Shown here piece by piece: positions 6,064 to 14,810 of a DNA stretch of 38,161 bases (positions are counted from its first letter, which is position 1; the number at the start of each line of letters is the position of its first letter). The stretch comes from CAYXVU01 sp964468725 (lineage in GTDB: Bacteria > Acidobacteriota > Blastocatellia > UBA7656), in NCBI GenBank assembly GCA_964468725.1, contig CAYXVU010000030.1:1-38161 (forward strand), written 5' to 3'. The translations under genes and the position numbers were made by a program. The notes under the pieces are model-generated. The model saw nothing but the letters and a program-made list of their open reading frames with translations, had not been told where the DNA came from and ran no database searches.

Positions 6064-8742
6064 TCACAGCTTGAGATTTCGCAAGCGCAGAGCATTGCTG
6101 ATGACCGATACCGAACTAAAGCTCATCGCCGCGCTAGCAATCATCGGACTGAGCAGCAGGCCGAAGAAGGGGTAGAGCAGACCTGCCGCAATCGGCACGC
6201 CCAGCAGGTTGTAAACGAAGGCGAAGAAGAGATTCTGGCGAATGTTTCGCATCGTCGCCTGACTCAACCGACGCGCCCGCGCCAATCCGCGCAGATCGCC
6301 TTTGATGAGCGTCACACCGGCGCTCTCCATCGCTACGTCGGTTCCGCTGCCCATCGCAATGCCGACGTGGGCTTGCGCGAGCGCCGGTGCATCATTCACG
6401 CCATCGCCCGCCATCGCTACAATGCCGCCTGCGGATTGCAGCCGTTTGACGGCTTCGCTCTTCTGTTCGGGCAAAACATCGGCTACGACCTCATCAATTC
6501 CCAATTTGCGCGCGACCACTTCCGCAGTTGCGCGATTGTCGCCCGTCAGCATCACAATTTTGACATCGCTTTGATGCAGAGCCGCAATCGCTTCAGCCGT
6601 CGAATCTTTGATGGGGTCGGAGACGCCGAGCAGTCCCGCTGCCTGCTCGTTGATGGCGACCATCATCACCGTCTGCCCGTCACGGCGCAACTCGTCCGCC
6701 CGTCCGCGCAAGCCATCCACATTGATGCCGCGTTCGACTAACAGCTTTTCCGAGCCGAGAGCGACCGTTTTTCCAGCGACGGACCCGACTACGCCCTTAC
6801 CGGTGACGGATTGAAAATCGCGCGCTTCGTTAAGGGTGAGACCCTTTTCAGTTGCGCCGGTGATGATGGCCGAAGCGAGTGGGTGTTCGCTGCCGCGTTC
6901 GACGCTTGCCGCCTGTCGCAACACCTCCGTCTCCGTATAGCTGTTGGTTGCGATTACGGTCGTTAGTCGTGGCTTGCCTTCGGTCAAAGTGCCGGTCTTA
7001 TCCACAACCAGCGTGTCAACTTTTTCAAGGATTTCGAGAGCTTCGGCATTCTTAATCAATACCCCCGCCATCGCGCCGCGCCCCGTGCCGACCATAATGG
7101 ACATCGGTGTTGCCAGCCCCAACGCACAAGGGCAAGCGATAATCAACACAGCGACCGCATTGACCAACGCATGCGCCAGGCGCGGTTCCGGCCCGACGAC
7201 TGACCAAATGAAAAACGTCACGACGGCGACGATCACGACAAGCGGAACGAAATAAGCAGAGACGCGGTCGGCCAGGCGTTGAATCGGTGCGCGACTGCGT
7301 TGCGCTTCGCTCACCATGCGAACGATGCCCGCTAGCAAGGTTTCGCTGCCGACGCGCTCGGCGCGCATGACGAAGCTGCCGGTGTTATTGACGGTGCCGC
7401 CGGTCACCGCGCTGCCGACAACCTTTTCAACCGGCATCGGCTCGCCGGTAATCATCGCTTCGTCAACCGCGCTTGTCCCTTCGATGAGCTTGCCATCCAC
7501 AGGAATTTTCTCGCCGGGGCGAACGCGCAGCCGGTCGCCGGGTTGCACAACATCAAGCGGCACATCCTCTTCTTCGCCCGTGTCGGTCAGCCGTCGCGCC
7601 GTTTTCGGCGCTAATCCGAGCAAGGCTTTGATGGCGTTGCTGGTCTGACTGCGGGCGCGCAGTTCGAAAACCTGACCGAGTAAAACCAAGGTTGTGATGA
7701 CCGCAGCGGCTTCGAAATAGACCGCGACCTCGCCGCCGTGTCCGCGAAACGATGCGGGAAAGAGTTGCGGAAAAATCGCCGCCACCAGACTGTACAGATA
7801 GGCCGCGCCAGTTCCGAGGGCGATCAGCGTGAACATATTCAAACTGCGATGAACCAGCGAAGCCCAACCGCGCACGAAAAACGGCCAGCCGCCCCACCAC
7901 ACTACGGGCGTGGCTAACAACAACTGAATCCATACGAGCAATCGTGGCGACAGACGATGTTGCAAGGGTTGACCGGGCAGCATCTCTGACATGGCCAGCA
8001 AAAAGACGGGCAGCGTCAGCAGCAAACTGAGCCAAAATCGCCGCATCATATCGCGCAATTCGGGATTCTCTTCCTCCTCAAGCGTCACCGTGCGCGGCTC
8101 CAATGCCATGCCGCAAATCGGACAACTGCCGGGCTGATCGCGCACGATCTCCGGATGCATCGGACAGGTATATTCGACCTTCGTCACGGTGGGTACGCCA
8201 ACTGTGTCGAGCGTCATGCCGCATTTCGGGCAAGGCACATTCTTTGACTCTTGCACTTCGGGATGCATCGGGCAGGTGTAGGACGCGCCTTTCACAGTCG
8301 GCGCGGCTAGCGTTGTTGCTTGCGCCGATTTCGCTTGGAGATAGGTTTCCGGCGCAGCTTTGAACTTTGCCAGACAATGGGCGCTGCAAAAGGCGTAGGT
8401 CTTGCCCGCGTATTCAAAGCTACCCGCCGCCGTCTGCGGGTCAACCGTCATGCCACAAACCGGGTCAATCATCGTCTGCGCAACCGCATGCGATTCTGCC
8501 TTTGTCTGCACTTCCGGCATCGCCTGATGATGCGATGATTTGCCTTTGAGCGTGACCATTGGCATCGGCGATGGAGCAGATTTTTCGCCGATGAAGGCTT
8601 CAGGATTCGCATCAAAGCGTTCTTTGCAACCGAGCGCGCAGAAGTAAAAGGCCTGGCCTTGATACTCGCTTTTGCCCGCTGCGGTCATCGGATCAATGGT
8701 CATATGGCAGACCGGGTCTACTACTTTCTTCTGCTCACTCAT
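6064..8742 (-). CDS. copA: Copper-exporting P1B-type ATPase with two YHS and two heavy-metal-binding domains
   Basis: An 892-residue inner-membrane pump that exports Cu+ from the cytoplasm using ATP. In order: YHS-like domain 1 (about 8-51, DPVCHM), YHS domain 2 (about 91-134, DPVCGM), two YTCPMHPE...C-x2-CGM metal-binding domains (155-177 and 190-215), then the ATPase core. Core motifs are TGE (432-434), the CPC transport site (537-539) in helix 6, the phosphorylated Asp581 in DKTGTLTEG, SEHP with His620, and GDGVNDAP near 780. The C-terminal MSFSSVSV and NALRL fits the Cu+ subgroup. GAGAGGAG 8 bases upstream supports the ATG at 8742; an alternative ATG at 8763 overlaps the end of the oxidase gene. 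The usual HMA domains with CxxC are absent and seem replaced by the YHS and CPMHPE modules. Confidence 0.95.
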   Translation of the reverse strand: MSEQKKVVDPVCHMTIDPMTAAGKSEYQGQAFYFCALGCKERFDANPEAFIGEKSAPSPMPMVTLKGKSSHHQAMPEVQTKAESHAVAQTMIDPVCGMTVDPQTAAGSFEYAGKTYAFCSAHCLAKFKAAPETYLQAKSAQATTLAAPTVKGASYTCPMHPEVQESKNVPCPKCGMTLDTVGVPTVTKVEYTCPMHPEIVRDQPGSCPICGMALEPRTVTLEEEENPELRDMMRRFWLSLLLTLPVFLLAMSEMLPGQPLQHRLSPRLLVWIQLLLATPVVWWGGWPFFVRGWASLVHRSLNMFTLIALGTGAAYLYSLVAAIFPQLFPASFRGHGGEVAVYFEAAAVITTLVLLGQVFELRARSQTSNAIKALLGLAPKTARRLTDTGEEEDVPLDVVQPGDRLRVRPGEKIPVDGKLIEGTSAVDEAMITGEPMPVEKVVGSAVTGGTVNNTGSFVMRAERVGSETLLAGIVRMVSEAQRSRAPIQRLADRVSAYFVPLVVIVAVVTFFIWSVVGPEPRLAHALVNAVAVLIIACPCALGLATPMSIMVGTGRGAMAGVLIKNAEALEILEKVDTLVVDKTGTLTEGKPRLTTVIATNSYTETEVLRQAASVERGSEHPLASAIITGATEKGLTLNEARDFQSVTGKGVVGSVAGKTVALGSEKLLVERGINVDGLRGRADELRRDGQTVMMVAINEQAAGLLGVSDPIKDSTAEAIAALHQSDVKIVMLTGDNRATAEVVARKLGIDEVVADVLPEQKSEAVKRLQSAGGIVAMAGDGVNDAPALAQAHVGIAMGSGTDVAMESAGVTLIKGDLRGLARARRLSQATMRNIRQNLFFAFVYNLLGVPIAAGLLYPFFGLLLSPMIASAAMSFSSVSVISNALRLRNLKL

Positions 8743-8755
8743 TGCGTGCTCCTCT

Positions 8756-10294
8756 CTACTCATCGTGATGTTTATGCCCGTCGGTTTTCGAGGCCTTTTC
8801 GACGCGGCCTTCTTTGATTCGTTTCATAATCTCTTCATACAGGTCGGGGGGCAGCACACGCACATAGGTCATCATGCCCATCGTTGCACCCGTCCAGTTC
8901 TTTGCCATGCCGTAGGTTTCGGGTTTGGCCACCGCATCATCCATCGTCATCCACATATCTTGCGGGTAGCCTTTCACGCGTTTGCTAGCCTGCGCCACCG
9001 GCACTAAGGCCATTTCGCATTTCGGGCAAGCGCCCGGTTTATCGGATTTGACTTCTGGATGCATGGGGCAGACGTAGCCGGACTCAGTTTGCTGGCCAAC
9101 CAGGTTCGAAGTCTCGCGCTCGCTCGTCGTCATCCCCATGCCGCGCCCCATGCCGGGAGCCAGTTCGTCTGACAGAGCGTGACCTTTGCGAATCATGCCC
9201 ATGCCTTCTTCCATGCCTTTGCCGGTTTGCATGCCATCCGTGCCGTGTGCCATTGGTCCGACCATCGAAACCATCTGATTCATCATGTGATGTGGCAAGT
9301 GGCAATGCAACATCCAATCGCCGATATATTTGGCTTCGAACTCGATGTCGCGGGCTTGGGCGACGCCGACGATGACCGTGTTTTCGTTGAACCAGCGTGA
9401 TTCGGGAACGCGACCGGCTTCGGTTCCAGTGACCGAAAATTGATGGCCATGCAGATGGATAGGGTGATGATCCATGCCGAGATTGACCAGGCGAAGGCGC
9501 ACGCGCTCGCCTTGTTTGACAATGAGCGGCGTCGAATCCGGCCCCGATTTGCCATTAAAGGTGAGCCAGTTGAATTCCATCGAAAGGGTATTGGGTACAG
9601 TGTTGTTGGGCAGCAACGCCCACTCTTGCAAGATCAACCCGAAATCTTTATCTACACGCGGCGTGTGCGCCTGTTTCGGGTGAACGATGAAAAAGCCGAT
9701 CATTCCCATCATTTCTTGCATCGCCATATGAGAGTGATAGAAAAAGGTGCCGTTTTGATGGAGGGTGAATTCATAGGTGAAAGATTCGCCGGGATAGATG
9801 AGCGGCTGACTGATGGCGGGGGTTCCATCCATTTCAATCGGCACTTCCAAACCGTGCCAATGCGGGGTTGTGGCTTCCGGCAATTTGTTGTGAAAGATGA
9901 TGCGCACGCGGTCGCCTTCATTGACTTCGATGGTCGGCCCCGGCACGCTGCCATTGTAGCCCCAGGCATCCACAAGGCGCGCGTCCATATGATCGGAAGC
10001 GGGCAAAAATTGGGTGCGGACGGGTTCGGCGACCAGTTCAAAGACCTTCACGCCATTGTCCATTTTGAAGGGAAGCTTCGGAATGTCAGGGGTGTGAACG
10101 CGCACGGGCAGGCTGCCAGTCGCTTCGGTCATTGCCGGTGACGGAGCTTTCGATTTGGTCATCACCTTTGGCGCAGCCGGTTGCGTCTGTGCTTGCTGAT
10201 GCTGGTCGTGTTGAGCAAAGGCCTTGCTGCCAGCCGCTGCGCCCGCACCGACCAACGTCGCATTGCGTAAAAAGAATCGTCTGCTTTTGTTCAT
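8756..10294 (-). CDS. Two-domain multicopper oxidase with C-terminal heavy-metal-binding domain, Tat-exported
   Basis: A 512-residue periplasmic oxidase. It starts with a twin-arginine signal (KSRRFFLRNATLVGAGAAAG), preceded by AAGGAGG 7 bases before the ATG. Copper ligands are all visible: HWHG (His145, His147), HSH (187, 189), HPIHLHGH (277, 280, 282) and HCHLPHHMMNQM with Cys331, His336 and Met341 as type-1 ligands. Only about 270 residues cover the cupredoxin part, consistent with two domains rather than the three of CueO. After a Met/Gly-rich stretch (350-390) comes a CPMHPE...CPKCEM domain (408-430), the same module found twice in the adjacent CopA. It probably oxidises Cu(I) in the periplasm; a different phenolic or metal substrate is possible. 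The stop lies 13 bases before copA, so the two are likely co-transcribed. Confidence 0.92.
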   Translation of the reverse strand: MNKSRRFFLRNATLVGAGAAAGSKAFAQHDQHQQAQTQPAAPKVMTKSKAPSPAMTEATGSLPVRVHTPDIPKLPFKMDNGVKVFELVAEPVRTQFLPASDHMDARLVDAWGYNGSVPGPTIEVNEGDRVRIIFHNKLPEATTPHWHGLEVPIEMDGTPAISQPLIYPGESFTYEFTLHQNGTFFYHSHMAMQEMMGMIGFFIVHPKQAHTPRVDKDFGLILQEWALLPNNTVPNTLSMEFNWLTFNGKSGPDSTPLIVKQGERVRLRLVNLGMDHHPIHLHGHQFSVTGTEAGRVPESRWFNENTVIVGVAQARDIEFEAKYIGDWMLHCHLPHHMMNQMVSMVGPMAHGTDGMQTGKGMEEGMGMIRKGHALSDELAPGMGRGMGMTTSERETSNLVGQQTESGYVCPMHPEVKSDKPGACPKCEMALVPVAQASKRVKGYPQDMWMTMDDAVAKPETYGMAKNWTGATMGMMTYVRVLPPDLYEEIMKRIKEGRVEKASKTDGHKHHDE

Positions 10295-10416
10295 AGCTTT
10301 GCCTCCTTCGGCAGAAATCGTTTCCCGTTCGTACTGAGACAGAGCGCTTCGCCGCTTCGCTGTCTCGTGCTTCAAACCCGCCTGCTACCACAGGCGGAGC
10401 GAATTCACAGCGCGGA

Positions 10417-11829
10417 TCATTGCTCGTTATCCAGTTTGCCCATCTCTCCGCTTGCAGCAGCGGGCAAGTCGAGTCCGCCAACCAACAAGTAACCCTGAAG
10501 CCGAACCGCCTCTTGTCGCATCATCACCAGAGCGGCGAGGTAATCGGCGCGCATCTGGTACATCGAGCGTCGGGCGATCAAAACTTGTGGATAAGCGGCT
10601 GCCATCTGACGGAAGCTCGCGTTGTACAACTCGAATGACTTTTTCGCGCGCGGCAGGATCACATCGCGGTAGCCTTCGACGAGGCGCGCCGCATTGGCAT
10701 AGTTGGTAAAGGCCGCAGCGAAGCGGGCGCGCAGGGATAACTCGACGCGCTGCACTTCGCGTTCGGCGCTCGCCTGTTCGGCTTCGGCAGCGGCAATGCC
10801 GCCTTGATTGCGATTGAATACGGGCAGGCGCACGCCGATTTCGATGGTCGCTTCCGGGCCGGTTCGGCGCGGAAAGGGCGCATCGCCCAATTCGAGGCGT
10901 TCGGTGCTATAACCGAGCCCGCCGCGCACGAACAGGTCGGGCGCGCGTTCGGCTTTGGCGCGGGCGACAGCGGCGCGCGCCTTTTCGAGATTGGCTTTTG
11001 CAGCGCGCAATTCGGGGCTGCCGCCGAGGGTGATGGCGAGCATCTGTTCCCGGTTAAAGAGCGGCAAATCTTTTTCCAAATCGCCCGCCAATGGTTCGGG
11101 CCGTAACAGCGGGTCGCCGACGGCAGCGGCGAGCAACTGCCAGACTTGCGCCTGCTGATTCTGTGCTGCGAGCAGATCGAGTTCGGCTTTTTGCGATTCG
11201 ATTTCGATCTCCAATTGATCGGATTGATCGGCCTGTCCGATGTTGAACAGTTCGTCGGTGACGCGGACGGCTTCGCGCGTGAGGGTGGCAAGTTCGGCGC
11301 GCACCTCAACGAGCGCCTGCGCTCCAAGTGCCTGATAGTAGAGCATTCGCACCGCGTTCAAGACGCGCTGCCGTTGGGCTTCGGATTGGGCGGTGGCTTG
11401 CTCGCGTTCGTGTTCGAAGATGCGTTGACTCTTTTTGAGCTTGCCGCCGGTCAGAATGTCTTGCTCGATGAAGAAGAAATGTTCGCTCTTGTTCGAGAGC
11501 GCACGAAAAGCGAACTCTTCACCGGCATAACCGACCAGCGGGTTCGGCCATAGTCCGGCTTGTTTGCGGCGACCTTCCGCAGCCCGAATGGCGGCTTCGG
11601 CTTGCGCGAGTGTCGGATTATTTTTCAACGCCATCTGCTCAAGCGCCGTCAACGTCACCCCTGCACGCAGCGCAGAGGATTGTTGATTGGGGTTGGTTAT
11701 CGGCTTCGCTTGCGCCTGCTGATCGGTTTGCGCTCGGCTGGCCTGCGGCCACACGCACACAATGAGAGCCAAGCAAAAACCGCTTGCCATCACCGCGCAC
11801 CATTCGGCTCGCGGTCTTTTCAAAATCAT
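10417..11829 (-). CDS. TolC-family outer-membrane efflux channel
   Basis: A 470-residue protein with a signal peptide (MASGFCLALIVCVWPQASRAQ) and the long Ala/Gln/Glu-rich helices of the TolC/CusC/CzcC fold. The repeated half is visible: LTALEQMALKNNPTLAQAEAAIRAAEGRR near the N-terminus and LAITLGGSPELRAAKANLEKARAAVARAKAERAPD in the second half, both typical OEP repeat starts (each quoted motif can be found around residues 65 and 270). The ATG at 11829 has AAGGAGG 8 bases upstream. It would form a trimeric channel across the outer membrane and periplasm. Here it heads a copper block but has no adaptor or RND pump next to it, so its inner-membrane partner is uncertain; the RND permease at 34810-38091 is far away. 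Confidence 0.92.
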   Translation of the reverse strand: MILKRPRAEWCAVMASGFCLALIVCVWPQASRAQTDQQAQAKPITNPNQQSSALRAGVTLTALEQMALKNNPTLAQAEAAIRAAEGRRKQAGLWPNPLVGYAGEEFAFRALSNKSEHFFFIEQDILTGGKLKKSQRIFEHEREQATAQSEAQRQRVLNAVRMLYYQALGAQALVEVRAELATLTREAVRVTDELFNIGQADQSDQLEIEIESQKAELDLLAAQNQQAQVWQLLAAAVGDPLLRPEPLAGDLEKDLPLFNREQMLAITLGGSPELRAAKANLEKARAAVARAKAERAPDLFVRGGLGYSTERLELGDAPFPRRTGPEATIEIGVRLPVFNRNQGGIAAAEAEQASAEREVQRVELSLRARFAAAFTNYANAARLVEGYRDVILPRAKKSFELYNASFRQMAAAYPQVLIARRSMYQMRADYLAALVMMRQEAVRLQGYLLVGGLDLPAAASGEMGKLDNEQ

Positions 11830-12039
11830 GTCGTCTTCCTCCTTCGCTTGCGACAAAAGACAAGCTGTCGGTCGTCAGTGGTTAGTTGCCGGTTCTCATG
11901 GTTTGCTAACCCGCCTTTGGCGAGAGCGCACCAAAACTCGGACAAATGGCGAGGTTGCGAGCGGCAACAGACGACGGACAACGAACAAAAGGCATCGCGA
12001 TACCTTTCGAACGAATGGTTGTCGAGAGGGAAGGAGGAA

Positions 12040-12435
12040 TTAGATTCTGAGAACCGTGTACGCAGGCGGCGAACGCAGCGGCAGAGAGGCGTCGGCAGGC
12101 GCAGCAACCGGCTGGCTGAAGCCGGAAACGGTTGGCCAAAGGGTATGCGGCACCAGTACAGCCTGCGTCTCGTCGGCTGTATAGGTAACAGGCGGACTGG
12201 GTTTTGTGATGTCGGTCGTCTCAACGTGACCGGGGCAGGGAGTTGGCGCCTCTGGCTTGGGTTCCGATGTCTGTTTGTGACAGTGGCCGGATTCGGATTC
12301 CGCTTTCACAGGTTTGACTGCGATTTTGGCGCACCCGTTGAACGAACAGTGCAAATCGCACACTTGCGATCCGACCAACACGATGGCGAGCACCGACGAA
12401 GCGATAATGGTGAAGGTGTATTTCGCCATCTGCAT
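12040..12435 (-). CDS. Small exported Cys/His protein, unknown function, head of the copper block
   Basis: A 131-residue protein. An N-terminal hydrophobic segment (FTIIASSVLAIVLVGS) is followed by CDLHCSFNGC, and later by HCHK and CPGH, giving a Cys/His-rich mature head. A Pro/Ala-rich linker and a C-terminal SPPAYTVLRI follow. I place the start at 12435; a second ATG is two codons downstream, and neither has a strong ribosome site. The architecture is like that of the protein at 4788-5288, so the two may be distant relatives bracketing the copper genes. Binding of copper after export is plausible from the Cys/His content and position, but there is no motif that proves it. Confidence 0.68.
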   Translation of the reverse strand: MQMAKYTFTIIASSVLAIVLVGSQVCDLHCSFNGCAKIAVKPVKAESESGHCHKQTSEPKPEAPTPCPGHVETTDITKPSPPVTYTADETQAVLVPHTLWPTVSGFSQPVAAPADASLPLRSPPAYTVLRI

Positions 12436-13118
12436 AGCGCGTTCAGTCTAGCAATTTGCCTCCGCAACCTGCAACTGGCAGACTGGTTCGGCTCTCGTAC
12501 CTGTTCGTCTAAGGTTTTTCTTTGTTTATTCTAGGAGATTCCCCCATTTCTTTATGAACCAACTTAGGATATCGTCATAACCGTAGCGCAATCCTATCGT
12601 GGCGCTGCACCGACAAATACCTATTGGCAGACGTTGTGCCAAGCAGCCGTGCCTACGAGAGGCGACCGACTTACCGACAAAGAATAGGAAGGCCAACCTG
12701 ACGGTTGCCCTTCAAGACATTGGCTGAGGGCTAGCGTTGCCAAGACTGCAGGGTAGAGGGATCCTAAGCGGGCGACCGGCGAGCGGGGGGAGCTTTAGCT
12801 GTGTTGCCCGTCTGCCCTGCGGCCTTCTTCTATCATTTGCTTCTGCTCGCCTTCGCCCTAACAACAATTCGTCGCAATCCCCTGACTGCATCACTGCTAC
12901 CAAACGACCTCCTATACGTTCATCCAACCAGAAAACCGATTCGCATCCAGCATTCGCCGGATGCCAGACTCGGTAAGCGTTGGCTCACTCACAGCGAGCG
13001 GCGATGCCCTTCTTGTCCCTGGTGATGGCGGTCACAATTGACGGGTAATTCGAGTCACCGCCGCTTACGTTCGGCTTCGCCTACAATGGACATTGAAGAA
13101 ATTCGCAGGAGGTTGACA
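12436..13118. other. Intergenic region, divergent
   Basis: About 680 bases between the start of the minus-strand copper block and the first of three plus-strand small genes. It should hold promoters for both directions. I see no ORF with a ribosome site and recognisable sequence, no tRNA and no clear terminator. A short ACCT-N9-AGGT inverted match near 12500 is too small to call a copper-regulator site. Confidence 0.5.
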
Positions 13119-13466
13119 ATGAAAACCGATGATCGCGACTTATTAGATTTGCTCAAGATGGAACTCGACTTCGTCGAGAAAGGCGGCTACGGTCGCAGCG
13201 TACAGACTCCGTGGCAAGCGACTTCGATCTTTCAAGACTCTCCTGCCTGTGTCGGCTTCCCCGCACACACCCACGAAGACGGCTGCGTTCTGATGGCCTT
13301 CGTTCCTGCGGAACAACGTTGTCAAGGCGTGCCCTGTCATCATATCCCGCTCAATGAAGCGGGCGAAACCATTGCGGCGCTGGATCAGCGGGGAGATCAA
13401 CAACAGATGGAAGAAGCTGTTAAACATTGGCTGCGCGAGCGCATCGCGCAATTGGAGAAGGGTTAG
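13119..13466 (+). CDS. Conserved protein of unknown function, 115 aa
   Basis: A soluble small protein starting MKTDDRDLLDLLKMELDF, with AGGAGG 6 bases before the ATG. Features are a GGYGRSVQTPW segment, a central stretch with Cys and His (QDSPACVGF, CVLMAFVP, QGVPCHHIPLNE) and a helical C-terminus (EAVKHWLRERIAQLEKG). I recognise the pattern as a recurring uncharacterised family but cannot assign a role; the CHH and Cys residues could bind metal. It is the first of three closely spaced plus-strand genes, each with the same CAGGAGGT ribosome site, suggesting one transcript. Confidence 0.82.
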   Translation: MKTDDRDLLDLLKMELDFVEKGGYGRSVQTPWQATSIFQDSPACVGFPAHTHEDGCVLMAFVPAEQRCQGVPCHHIPLNEAGETIAALDQRGDQQQMEEAVKHWLRERIAQLEKG

Positions 13467-13507
13467 CTGCCTGTAAGGCTTCGGACTGGCGTTCAGGAGG
13501 TGAGGCC

Positions 13508-14047
13508 ATGAACGTTGAAACCTACCTCATTTTCGTTATCGCTTGCTTGCTGGTGCTGTACTTCTTTCTACCCCGTCTGGCTGGCGTTTACGGCAAATAT
13601 CGCGGTGCGATGCTCGTCACCTGCCCGGAAGACCGCCAACCAGCCGTTGTCAAAGTGGATATGAAGCAGGCGGTAAAGGCAGCCTTCTTCGGTGAACCGC
13701 AATTGCGCCTACAGAGTTGCTCGCACTGGCCGTTACGACAGGGATGCGGGCAGGAATGTCTGCTACAGGTGGCCATCGCGCCGCTTGATTGTCAGGCGCG
13801 CAATCGGCTGATGGAATGGTATGCAGCAAAGAAGTGTGTCTATTGCGGCAAAGGGTTCGGCGATTCGATCATCGCCGAACCGCCGTCCGCGCTGCTTGGA
13901 CTTGATATGAAAATGATTGCTTGGAGTGCGGTCAAGCCCGAACGCCTTCATGCAGTGCTAGCGACCCACAAACCGGTCTGTGCCTCTTGCTATCGCACAC
14001 AAAGCGGAGGCCATCAGATAGCCGGTCTGGGGATTGAGCGCGTCTGA
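13508..14047 (+). CDS. Membrane-anchored zinc-ribbon-like protein, unknown function, 179 aa
   Basis: One N-terminal membrane helix (TYLIFVIACLLVLYFFLPRL) anchors a cytosolic or periplasmic domain. Cysteine motifs are TCPE near residue 38, QSCSHWPLRQGCGQEC in the middle, CVYCGKGFGD around 120, and CASC near 162. The two CxxC pairs suggest a zinc or iron-sulfur site. CAGGAGGTGAGGCC precedes the ATG at 13508; in-frame sequence upstream overlaps the previous gene and is rejected. It appears to be a conserved uncharacterised family in which an N-terminal helix and the CVYCGK motif are constant. It sits 41 bases after the preceding gene. Confidence 0.83.
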   Translation: MNVETYLIFVIACLLVLYFFLPRLAGVYGKYRGAMLVTCPEDRQPAVVKVDMKQAVKAAFFGEPQLRLQSCSHWPLRQGCGQECLLQVAIAPLDCQARNRLMEWYAAKKCVYCGKGFGDSIIAEPPSALLGLDMKMIAWSAVKPERLHAVLATHKPVCASCYRTQSGGHQIAGLGIERV

Positions 14048-14101
14048 CCACAACCCAGCACCGGCATCGCACAGGTGCAATCCCGGTCAGGAGGTGACGA
14101 A

Positions 14102-14494
14102 ATGAAATACCTGAAATTTGCAATTCTACTCGCTATCGCATTCATCAGTGTGACCCTTGCCGTCAATCGTCAACCGGCGCAGGCGGCAGACAAAGAGACG
14201 GTTGTTGTGCAGTTCTACGACCGCATGTCCATTGGCAAAACGATTCTTCCGGCGGGCTGGTATGTCTTTGAACACGACGATGGGCGTATGGCAAAGGGCG
14301 AACCCTGCATGAATGTCTTCTCGGCGCTCGACGGGAAAGCCGATAAGTTGATGGTGGCGTTTCACTGCACGCCGATAGAGCGGCCCTTTGCCGCAGTGAC
14401 CAAAACGAACGAAGTGATGACAGAGGAAGCCGGTGTCTTTCGCCTCTTGGAGATTCAATTCGCCGGAACCAAGAAAGGGCATCTCGTTCCCTAA
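14102..14494 (+). CDS. Small exported protein, unknown function, 130 aa
   Basis: A signal peptide (YLKFAILLAIAFISVTLAV, cleavage probably after AQA) leads into a beta-rich domain with VVVQFYDRMSIGKTILPAGWYVFEHDD, a pattern (target extracted or set by an LPAGxYxF turn) seen in small secreted proteins common in acidobacterial genomes (key residues at about 36-60). AGGAGG lies 7 bases before the ATG. The body has two cysteines (EPCMN, FHCTP) that might form a disulfide. No catalytic motif is visible and I assign no function. The gene is followed by a strong hairpin that probably ends this small operon. Confidence 0.8.
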   Translation: MKYLKFAILLAIAFISVTLAVNRQPAQAADKETVVVQFYDRMSIGKTILPAGWYVFEHDDGRMAKGEPCMNVFSALDGKADKLMVAFHCTPIERPFAAVTKTNEVMTEEAGVFRLLEIQFAGTKKGHLVP

Positions 14495-14584
14495 CGCAAG
14501 CCACAGGCGAAGAGCACAGGCGGGCAGATCAAACCGGTGAACGACGTTCAGCTTTTCGCCTTTGATGAATTCTCAACGCGAGTT

Positions 14585-14623
14585 GCCTGGAAGAGAGAAA
14601 CTTCTCTCTTCCAGGCTCTGTTT
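14585..14623 (+). terminator. Terminator-like hairpin, perfect 13-bp stem
   Basis: GCCTGGAAGAGAG (14585-14597) pairs perfectly with CTCTCTTCCAGGC (14604-14616) around AAACTT. A short T-rich tail (CTGTTT) follows. It lies 90 bases after the third small gene. The stem is strong; the weak U-tract lowers certainty that it is a classic intrinsic terminator. Confidence 0.6.
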
Positions 14624-14780
14624 ATCGGTACATCTTCCCAATTCGCTGCCTGTCATTCTTCCCTCCGGCTGCGTAATCGCGCAGTGGCGTCGTAGTGGAA
14701 TTTTGCCCAGCACAGAGAAATTTCCCGCAATTGAAGTCCTCCGTTCAGATGCCGAAAGCCGCCCCTCTTACCTCTAGTCT

Positions 14781-14810
14781 TTGAAAACTCTTTGAATACA
14801 AGGGTTTTAT
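14781..14810 (+). promoter_or_regulatory. Possible promoter for the cytochrome locus
   Basis: TTGAAA (14781-14786) and TTTTAT (14805-14810) are 18 bases apart and point to the decaheme gene, with a leader of about 165 bases. The match is by eye and the -10 is poor. Confidence 0.22.

Noticed and set aside
12485..12515. ACCT-N9-AGGT as a CueR-type copper operator
   Set aside because: Only four bases per half-site match and no proper promoter elements surround it.
11560..12534. 324-codon plus-strand ORF
   Set aside because: It spans the start of the TolC gene and the small Cys/His gene in antisense, with no ribosome site or known motif.
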